Of a stretch of 19,482 nt of DNA, positions 1 through 7,947 are shown piece by piece (positions within the stretch are counted from its first letter, which is position 1; each line of letters starts with the position of its first letter). The notes under the pieces were generated by a model, which did no database searches, had not been told where the DNA came from, and was given only the letters and a program-made list of their open reading frames with translations. The DNA comes from Gonium pectorale (taxonomy: Eukaryota; Chlorophyta; Chlorophyceae; Chlamydomonadales; Volvocaceae), in contig LSYV01000089.1 in NCBI GenBank assembly GCA_001584585.1, positions 63,123-82,604 on the forward strand, given 5' to 3'. The translations under genes and the position numbers were made by a program.

Positions 1-2157
1 CCCCCCAGCCCGTTGCCCTCCGCATCGCTCGTTTCGGACACGGGTACCCTCAACACCGCCGAGCCATGTCCGGCACTGCCCGCCGTCCTGCCCCGGCAGC
101 GAGGACGCCACCGCCACGACGTCTTGGCCAGTCCCCTCTCACCTCCCGGGCCCTCGCCTCCCTGCCTCCCTCCCTACCCTGCCCACCCTGCCCGCCTACC
201 TGCCCCAGCAGCACCGACACCACCGTCATGACGGCCAGCGCCCCGAAAGTGCCCGCGAACACCAGCTGCTTGGGCTGCTTGAGCGCCAGCAGCAGCGCGA
301 TGAAGAACGTCTTGTCGCCGATCTCGGAGAAGAAGATCAGCAGGAAGCCCGACACGACGCCCTCGCGAAGCGGGGAGTCGCCCACGATGCCTGGGGCGAT
401 GACGGACAGAGCGGGGCGGGGCGGCAGAAGAGGGAGGCGAGGGCCCAGGAGGCAGAAGGGCATTGGGCAGGAAACGCGGTGTGGGGAGGGGAGTGAAGGG
501 GAGGAGCAGCCTGCGGTTGCTGGTGGGCCGACGTGTTTACGGGTGGGTTGATGATGTGGGTGGGGGCGTGCGCCTCGCGCTGTTGGGAGGGTGTGCGCGT
601 AGTGTCCGCAGTGCGGCTGCGGAGGGGCCCTGCTGAGGGCAGGCTGAGGGAACCCAGCTGCACCCGAGGGGGCGCTCCCCGCGGTTCGGCTGCCCCGGAT
701 GCTGCTGTGCGCATGGCCCGGCAGCGTCGCCACCTCCTCGCGTGCTAGTCGCCGGCCAGCTCGATGCCGGCTGGCGCTCGAGGCCCCGGGTGGGGCTTGC
801 CGGTGCGGTAAGATTGGACGCGCGTGGCTGGAGGCGCGGCAAGCGGAGGGCGGACGGGGCCCGCGTCAGCCGCGGTGGCCGCCACCGAGGCTCAAGAGAA
901 ATGGCTGCCGCGGCGCGACTCATGTAGCACAGCCAACAGGGGCGGGACCCCGCCGGCTGCGGGCATGTGACGCGGCCGGGGTACGGCGCCCCGTCCCGTG
1001 CGATGGCTTTGTTGCATGCCCGCCGCGCCGGGACTGCGCTGGCTACTTGCGCAAGGTCGTTGGCTGTTGGCTGCTGGTCGGGGCGCGCCGCAGCCTCTGC
1101 AGCGCGTACGAATGCATGAATGGCGCCACGGCTGAGCGATATGCCCAGGCGCCGAGCTCTCCAACACCATCACGCCTGTCTGCCATGCGCACCCCTGCCC
1201 AACCCTCCAGCGCACACGAGTCAGTGAGCGACAGCCGGGCTGCGTCCTGCGTCCTGCCGAGCTCTCCAACACCATCACGCCTGTCTGCCATGCGCACCCC
1301 TGCCCAACCCTCCAGCGCACACGAGTCAGTGAGCGACAGCCGGGCGGCGTCCTGCGTCCTGCGCTCAGGCCTGAGACAGGCACAGCACCCTGATGTTTGC
1401 TGCGCCCATACAACATGTGGCAGCAGAAGCTACTGCGTCATTGGCTGTGTGCGAGGGAGTTGAGCGCCGGGCGCTCCTCTTGCCCGCAACCACCTGAGAG
1501 CTGGGCACGTTGCACAGGCTGCTTCTTGCCCTATCACGTGTCGGGTGGAACCCGCGCGCATGACGCAGACACACGACGAGACAGAAAGCACCGAGTCCAA
1601 CCTGGCGCACGGAGCTCACCGGGAATAGACAGCGCCGCCGTGTCAGCCGCTGGCGCCGCTGCCTCCGCCGGCAGGCCCAGCGCGAGCGAAGCTGCGAGCG
1701 CGACGGCGGCAACTGAGCCCAGGAGGCCCATTGGAGGCCCTGGCAGGGCCTCGGTCCATGGCCGCGCCTGCATGACCACGAGAGCTTCAGCGCACGTTGC
1801 CGGAGGGAAGGCAGGCTCATATATCGGATTGCTAATGACGGATCGAACCCGCCACGCCATCGTGTGAGTGGGAGCCCAGCCCCGCGCCGGCCCTGCTACC
1901 CCGTCCCGGTCCCGCTGCGCGTCACGCCCGTGACGGACCTGCCGGGTCACCAGCGACGGCCGTGCAGGTAGGCTGTGATGGCATTCGGAAACAACAACTT
2001 CAGTTAAAGCCTCAGTGGGGGCCGGGAGAGGGGCAAGGGGCTGCACTGTCTTATGCCGGAGGCCATTGCTCGCTGATGCGCGGGCGACCAGAGTGCGAGG
2101 CCGCGTCTGGCCAAAAGGACGAGCTAGAGCTCTCCGACTGAGCTGCAAAGATTGCAT
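1..2157 (-). CDS. UPF0016/GDT1 (TMEM165-like) transporter, 5' part, probably plastid-targeted
   Basis: Reverse-strand gene running off the left edge. Exon 1 is 2157-2047 (ATG at 2157, MQSLQLSRRALARPFG..., Arg/Ser/Ala-rich, chloroplast-transit-like; donor ACA|GTGCAG). Exon 2 is 1767-1620 (acceptor CATGCAG, donor CCCG|GTGAGC) and encodes a hydrophobic Ala/Leu stretch ending LPAEAAAPAAD, like a thylakoid-transfer or first membrane segment. Exon 3 is 390-200 (acceptor CCCCAG, donor CAG|GTAGGC) and carries SGFLLIFFSEIGDKTFFIAL, the E-x-G-D-K-T signature of UPF0016, followed by a second hydrophobic segment. Phases agree (0 at exon 1-2, 1 at exon 2-3, 0 out). The second half of the family (second ExGD(K/R)(T/S) repeat) should lie beyond position 1. 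Family members move Mn2+/Ca2+; plant plastid members are PAM71/CGLD1 (thylakoid) and CMT1 (envelope), and I cannot choose between them. The exon-1 donor is the weakest point: GAA|GTTGTT at 1999 is also in phase. Confidence 0.85.
1151..1360. repeat. 105-bp direct tandem duplication inside intron 2 of the UPF0016 gene
   Basis: Two adjacent units, 1151-1255 and 1256-1360, differ at only one base that I can see (t at 1241, g at 1346). Each contains the string gagctctccaacaccatcac. 105 is a multiple of three, so the repeat also produces a repeated peptide in open frames on both strands. It lies in the 1229-bp interval between two exons whose splice phases match directly, so I treat it as intronic. 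Near-identity implies a recent duplication. Confidence 0.95.
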
Positions 2158-2410
2158 TGCGTAAACAATTGATTGGGTTCTGCCCGGCACGGCACGTCGA
2201 GGTCCTCTCGTTCGTGGTAGGACTATCGCAATGCGTCAAGTGATCCGGGGCCGGCCAGGATAGCACGATATCCAATGGCAACGAATTGGTGCTCAATCGG
2301 CAGGATTTGGGCCGCAACAATTGTACGGCAGCAAGGTGTAAGGGAGTGGTGACACAATAACAATAACAAAGTAATTGTGACAATTGTTGGCAATTGTTGG
2401 CCGGAGGTAG
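2158..2410. promoter_or_regulatory. Putative upstream region of the UPF0016 gene with CAATTG cluster
   Basis: This AT-richer stretch lies directly upstream of the reverse-strand ATG at 2157. It holds four CAATTG palindromes (2166-2171, 2318-2323, 2381-2386, 2391-2396). Two of them sit in a perfect tandem decamer, caattgttgg twice at 2381-2400. A 13-bp inverted repeat, aattgtgacaatt, lies at 2373-2385. No TATA box or start site can be fixed from sequence. Regulatory function is inferred from position only. Confidence 0.35.
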
Positions 2411-4043
2411 TAGGAGCAGGGTCGGCAATGCAAGCATACGAGGGATGAGAGCGACAGACAGCACCGTCGCACGCTTTGTAACAAAGCGTCTGGCCTGGTT
2501 AAGTCGTGATCTTAGGTGAGTCTGTTGCTGCAGGCTCGCCTCCGATGGGTTGCTTTCTGCGGCCAGGCGTGCGTGGCCATTTGCGTGACTCCCAATGGGA
2601 CGCCAGCAATACAATGCGTATACCTGACGACCAAAGATACGTCACGGCTACGTAGGCAGGGCGCAGCAGGTGCAGCTCCTCACAGCTGTTGGTTTTGTGT
2701 GTGGGTTTTGTGTGTGGGTGTGAGGCTCCAGACCAATGTTGCCTGCAAGGATGGCACGGGCTTCTGCCTACACCGGGCGAGTGCTATTTAAAGACGGGTC
2801 TTGGAGGAACACCTACGGGAATCCCTCGGTCATACACGCTACAAGTTGTTGCAGTACAAGACCGGCGGGCCTGGCGGGCTATGCAAGCGAGCAGACGTGC
2901 ATCGCAATCCCGGAGGGCCCGGCTGACCAGCACACCGTTTAAGCTTATGTGAGCTGCGGCAATGCCGACTCTGGCACCGGTCCATCGGGGGCTAGCAATT
3001 ACCACACCCAAAAAGAATCGCCTGCGCCCGGCCCGCCCACCTGGAGCCTGCGGGAACACGGCGGTATCGGCGGTACGCAGGTCTGTGAAAAGCGCCCAAA
3101 GCGCTTGGGACTGTGAAGGGAAGCACCTCCAGCATCAACAGGTTGGCTGTCTTCCCGTACAGGCTTTGGTTGGCTTGACCATGCCTGGCACGCCACACCC
3201 TTTGGCCTTTTCCTGCACGCCAGCTTCTGGGTTGGATCCCCTGCTTGGACAAGTGATTGGCCATTCAAAAACTGCCCAGAGGGCCCAAAGGGCCCTACTA
3301 TACGCACGACGCAGGCAGCTAGCTATGCTGAGCAGTCCGTCAGCATTATTATTTACAAAGCCCGTGCACCGACTCCAAGTTGCTCTGTGCGCTCGCAGGC
3401 ATGGCAGATCTCGGGCCCCTTTCTGTTACTGTAGAGTGGGACACTCTCGGAGAACGTCATGTTAGAGTTTCATGTTAGCGACATGTCCCTTTGCACTGCA
3501 TGCCAAACCCCTCACGAACCGCCTTCAGGCATCATTGTGGACAGTGAATCCACATTGCATGCGTCTATGTAAGGACGAGGCGTCAGCAAACGGGTAACAT
3601 GCGGGTCACTCGCCGCTTTCTCCCGTTGTTCCACTTGGACGACACGGACTACAGTACATTGCAATATAAATGGCTTCAACACAGTATACGATTGCGGCCT
3701 GCCTGTGGTGCCCTGGTCACGGCCTCGCTTTCAAGCAGTAGTAAGCTGGTGTGGCTTAGCCAGGACCCAACAGGCGTGCCAAGTTACTGAGTCGAAGCTG
3801 CGGCGGGCGATGCTCGTAACTTGGAAGCTGGCGCTCGCGGGCGAAACTTGTACCGGAAAGGACGGTGTACGTGAACGCTCATCAAATAAAGCTTTCCTCC
3901 ATACCGCTCCCCAAATTTCGCAGACGAACAGCGTCCTCACACCGTTTATTTATTGAAGTCCATCAACAGTTGGTGAAGACCACGACATTGTCGGCACTCC
4001 CGCGTTACAGCAAGGCAACTTCTAGTTGGCAGGACTTAGCGCC
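2411..4043. other. Intergenic region between divergent UPF0016 and prolyl hydroxylase genes
   Basis: I see no convincing gene. Open frames here are short, lack family motifs and cannot be joined by good splice sites. Visible items are a short direct repeat of ggttttgtgtgtgg near 2691-2716, a TATAAA at 3665-3670 about 375 bp before the hydroxylase ATG, and AT-rich sequence near 3885-3960. The region presumably carries the promoter and 5' UTR of the downstream gene. Confidence 0.5.
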
Positions 4044-6124
4044 ATGCGGTATCTTTCCATAATCCCACTGTTCGCGCTGCTCATACGGGCGGCGTTTGGA
4101 GCGAGTAAGCACATTTGACCGTTGCGCAGCAAAGCACCTGTTAGCGTGTGCTGCTAATGGTGTAGAGGGGTTGTTCCTGACGATACCCTTCATATCATAT
4201 CGCGAATTCCTGCAGGCGAGGAGAGCGGCTGGGGTGGGCTGCCGGAACGCCTTCTCCCCAATGCCCTTGTCATGGTGAGCCCGACTCAATCACCCTCATC
4301 GTGCCAGAATCGGCATCATTGTCTGTTGCGCCCCCCGCAAATCCTGTCATGTGTCCCAAGAACCCACGCCACCCTGCGCCACCCTGTGCGCTGCAGAAGC
4401 ACCAAGCAGACTCACAGTTTGATGAAGACGCGACTCCATGGGTCCAGCAGGTGGGTCATTACCTTCAGGGGTTTATGCCTAGGTGGGAGGTTGGTGGCGT
4501 GTCAGCACTGCGCCGGGACGAGGGGTCGTAGTGTCCACAGCACCATAGGGCGTTCCGGCCTGTCGCAACTCCTCTGCTGTTACAACCTGGCCCCATGGCT
4601 TTAACTTACGTCTCCGATACCACGTCGCCATTCCTGAACCATGCAGGTCGGGCTTCACCCCCGCTCCTATTACTTTCACAACTTCCTCACCAAGGCGGAG
4701 CTCGCGCATTTAGTGAAGTTGGCGGCCCCAAAGCTCAAACGCTCAACTGTCGTTGGGAATGACGGCGAGGGCGTGGTTGACGAGATCCGCACCAGCTACG
4801 GCATGTTCATCCGCCGCATGGCCGACCCCGTGGTGGCCCGCATCGAGAGGCGCATCTCCCTCTGGACGCATCTGCCCGTCGAGCACCAGGAGGACATCCA
4901 GGTGAGGCCCGGGGTATATGCGCGTCCACCCGGATGGCACTTTGCAAGGATGGACGGGAGCACGGGACCTTTCTCTGCAGCAGCAACAGCTCGCAATCGC
5001 CCACGGTCTCGTACAACAAGAGAGGGTGGATGCCGTGGGCGGCTTGGCTGGTCCCCGCTCGTTGGTCCGAGGAGGCCTTCATGAATCACTGGACATTTGC
5101 CATAGTGGATCTGCTAGCGCTGTCACAAAGTGCCCAAGAAGCCAACGCGGTTTGCCCTTCGCTCTGCAGGTGCTGCGCTATGCGCACGGCCAGACCTATG
5201 GCGCGCACTACGACTCGGGAGACAAGTCGAACGAGCCCGGCCCCAAGTGGCGCCTGGCCACCTTCCTGATGTACCTGTCGGACGTGGAGGAGGGCGGCGA
5301 GACGGCCTTCCCCCAGGGCAGCGTGTGGTACGACCCCGAGATCCCCAAGAGCATGGGCCCCGTCTCGGATTGCGCTCGCGGCCACGTTGCTGCCAAGCCC
5401 AAGGCCGGCGACGCGGTGCTGTTCTACTCGTTCTACCCCAACAACACCATGGACCCAGCCGCCATGCACACCGGCTGCCCCGTCATCAAGGGGGTCAAGT
5501 GGGCGGCGCCCGTCTGGGTGAGTCGGCGGGGAGGCGGCTGGTGCCTGGGGCATGGGCTTTGGTGGAGCGGTGGCGGATTTTCGCTTCGCAGCAGAGGAGC
5601 AACATGCCTCGTGCAGATCGGGTCGACTGAACTGCTCAGATTGCCTATCGGTTTTCGTATCGCTCCCGCAGCCAAGTTCTATGCGGGGCATCACGTGCTC
5701 CAAGAATGAGGTGTCTCACTGTCAGCCCATCGGTCCCTTGGTTTTAACCTTCACGTTGCCTCCTTTTTTGCCCCTCTCGCAGATGCACGACATTCCTTTC
5801 CGTCCGGAGGAGATCTCGGGCGGCGTGCAGCACGTCCTGGACCTGGAGCCTGACGCCAGCCAGTGCGTGGACACGCACCCGCGCTGCGCCGAGTGGGCTG
5901 CTGCCGGCGAGTGCCAACGCAACAAAGGCTTTATGACTGGTGGGCCTGAGAACTTGGGCGCGTGCCGCAAGGCCTGCAAGGCGTGCGAGGTGTGCCGCAG
6001 CGGCGACATGGACTGCATCAATCGCAACCGCGAGCGCGGCGGCTACTGGAAGCTGAACAAGGCTGAGCTGGAGTGGCTGGGCGCGGGCGACCTGTGGCAG
6101 GGGGATCAGTCGCCGGAGCTCTAG
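4044..6124 (+). CDS. Secreted prolyl 4-hydroxylase with C-terminal ShKT domain (copy 1)
   Basis: Six exons in phase: 4044-4104, 4216-4274, 4397-4450, 4647-4901, 5170-5517, 5783-6124, giving 372 residues. Exon 1 encodes a signal peptide ([20 protein letters not shown]). Exons 4-5 encode the Fe(II)/2-oxoglutarate dioxygenase fold: H156 and D158 (AHYD), distal H243, and K253 ten residues later, the spacing that binds 2-oxoglutarate in plant and algal prolyl hydroxylases. Exon 6 begins [10 protein letters not shown] and carries a ShKT domain (six Cys, C287 to C327, around [10 protein letters not shown]). A tail with two more Cys (C330, C337) and GGYWKLNK...[11 protein letters not shown] follows. 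Expected role: hydroxylating proline in cell-wall glycoproteins in the ER/Golgi lumen. No ER-retention tetrapeptide is visible at the C-terminus (PEL-stop). A tandem paralogue starts 1.8 kb downstream. Exon 2 was found by homology to exon 2 of that copy (shared WGGLP and NALVM). Confidence 0.95.
4902..5037 (+). repeat. Intron-4 head, identical in both prolyl hydroxylase genes
   Basis: The first 136 bp of intron 4 (4902-5037) are identical to 8846-8981 in the second copy. After that the two introns show no evident similarity until the next exon. The reading frame of exon 4 stays open across it in both genes (to 5084 and 9103). Confidence 0.97.
5518..5586 (+). repeat. Intron-5 head, identical in both prolyl hydroxylase genes
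   Basis: The first 69 bp of intron 5 match 9641-9709 exactly, then the copies diverge abruptly (cgcagcag versus gcatcatc). This is the same pattern as intron 4: shared intron head, unrelated tail. Confidence 0.97.
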
Positions 6125-6728
6125 GCATCGGGCAGCGAGATGTGCTTCGCAGAAGCACTTATGGGGTTTAGGATGCCCGGTTGACGACTCATTGTTGCCC
6201 CGGCTCCGGACCACGTGTACTGCGTGAGGATCAACGAACGAAATTGAGAACAAGTGAACTCAATCAACACAGTACGGTGCTGTCCACACCTGACGTGCGC
6301 ACAGTGTGGGCTTTCTGGGCGCTGACATCGCTTATCTCCTGTGACGGCTTGGCATCTTCTCCATCACTGTATTGTTTCATTTGACCAGATGTGGTGTATT
6401 CTTTTGGGGTGGATGACAACCATTGAAGAACGGAATGACACGGGCCACCTGCGAATGCGCCGGTCGGTATTCGCATGTACTGCAGACTGGAGTCGTAGGC
6501 TGGCGGCTGGCTTCTGCACTGTTGTGATCTCCCAACTTGCACATTCATTCAAAGTGCATAACAATAAGTGGAATACCCATGCGTTCCCGTCGACTGATGC
6601 GGTTGCTGTTTCGGACACCGAAACATGCAAGTATTGATTGCAGTAGCATAGGGGCTAGGCTGCTCGTTGCTTTCCTTCCGCCGTTTCCGCAGGAGGTGCA
6701 GAGGGTGTCGGTGCTGAAGCCAAACGGT

Positions 6729-6772
6729 GTTGGGTAAACGCACAACTACAGGTTGGGTACACGCACAACTAC
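6729..6772. repeat. Short direct repeat, 21 bp units, period 23
   Basis: Units 6729-6749 and 6752-6772 (gttgggtaaacgcacaactac and the same with one a-to-c change) lie just before the TGTAA at 6776. Confidence 0.9.
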
Positions 6773-6775
6773 GCC

Positions 6776-6780
6776 TGTAA
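6776..6780 (+). terminator. TGTAA, candidate polyadenylation signal for prolyl hydroxylase copy 1
   Basis: First TGTAA found downstream of the stop at 6122-6124, implying a 3' UTR of about 0.65-0.67 kb. TGTAA is the standard poly(A) signal of Chlamydomonas and Volvox nuclear genes. Assignment is by position only. Confidence 0.5.
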
Positions 6781-7947
6781 ACGGGTATGAGCTAAAGCTC
6801 TGCGTATCACGAGGTCAGAGGTACACAAGCGCGTGAGAAAGTAAGCAGGCGTTGGCCCCTTCGCTTACCCGTCGGCCAGTCCCGCCCCGACGTTGCATTC
6901 ATGGATGGCCCCGAGCACGTAACATATGTAATGGCATCACCAGGTTCCTGAAAGCCGCCCTGTGTACGGCCTCGATGTCGCTGCTCCCCCTCGATCAACT
7001 GGCCGGGTGAGCAAGAGTTCCGGTCCCGTGCACCTTCTGCGCACGTATGACCGTACTACGCCAGTGAAGCCAGAGCAGCTCTGCTCTGGTGAAAGCCGCG
7101 TGTGTCTTGCAAGTGCCCATGCTATGGAGCGCCTTCGCGGCCAGTTTGAGTCGCCATGCGATTGAACACCGTGACATGGCTGCGACTGCTGCGATTCTTG
7201 GGGGAGCCGCGGGCTAGGCCTTGGGCTAGGCACGCCATACCTCGGCATCAAGCGCTCGAGCAGTGCAGAGACAGCGATTACGACCCTTTACCCCACGCCA
7301 TTTTATCTCTACACCCAGCTCAATTGGGCTGTAGCCTGTAACTACCCGTCTGTAGACCGCAAGAACCGCATCTACGGCCCGTGGGTCGACTCATAGGTTT
7401 CCCTACATCTGCCCGCAAGATTTTGAGCTGGTTGATCTTTATGCAGTTGTGCTTCATGAATTGCGCATACCGCAGGTGGTGGTGCACATGGCCGCTTCAC
7501 CAAGAGTGGGCTGTAGTGACCCAGAATGGCGTTTCCGGGCAGTGAATTACTTAGCCATGAAGAGCGTTACTCAGCTGGACGAAACTGGTATTACGTAGGA
7601 GCCAGCCAAGAAGCCGTCGAGGCAGGAGGGCAGCTATTGACCGCCCGTCAGCCATTGCAGCCAGGGGAAAGGCGAAGGTTGATCACTTTGCACCGTTCGT
7701 CTGTCTGTAACTGCAGCGGGAAGGCGGGCGAACCCGAGCCGTCCCTGCCGGTACAGGTACTGTCCTCTGCGTACGTCGTCGGCATGTCCCATTTAGACCG
7801 CGCCCCCATCAAACATCATAGGCATCCAAATTCCAATGTGAATGCCCCCTAAATCTGGGCACCTACATCTGCAAATTCGCGTAACTCACTATTTGTCACA
7901 AGTCACTACTTCCCGACTATAGAGTCGACCTTCCTTGACGACCGAGC

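Larger units (their letters stand above)
6125..7947. other. 3' UTR of copy 1 and intergenic region before copy 2
   Basis: No supported gene. The left part should be 3' UTR of the first hydroxylase, up to the first downstream TGTAA that I find. The rest should hold the promoter and 5' UTR of the second copy. The open frame at 7526-7852 (108 codons) has no recognisable motif. A 9-bp inverted repeat (ccagagcag/ctgctctgg, 2-bp spacer) sits at 7070-7089. The region appears unrelated in sequence to the interval upstream of copy 1, so the duplicated unit does not obviously include the promoter. Confidence 0.5.

Noticed and set aside
1..199. Possible next exon of the UPF0016 gene (for example after the CAG at about 101)
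   Set aside because: The in-phase translation does not resemble the family after the first membrane pair, so the next exon is more likely outside the window.
699..1463. 254-codon plus-strand open frame containing a repeated Ser/Pro-rich peptide
   Set aside because: It overlaps the transporter's intron, has no start context or motif, and its repeat comes from the 105-bp DNA duplication.
3665..3670. TATAAA as the promoter of hydroxylase copy 1
   Set aside because: It lies about 375 bp from the ATG with no other support; recorded only as an item in the intergenic region.
7070..7089. 9-bp inverted repeat with 2-bp spacer
   Set aside because: Short enough to occur by chance; no terminator, insertion-sequence end or tRNA context.
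7526..7852. 108-codon plus-strand open frame between the two hydroxylases
   Set aside because: No recognisable motif, no partner exons with matching phase, and composition like the surrounding intergenic DNA.
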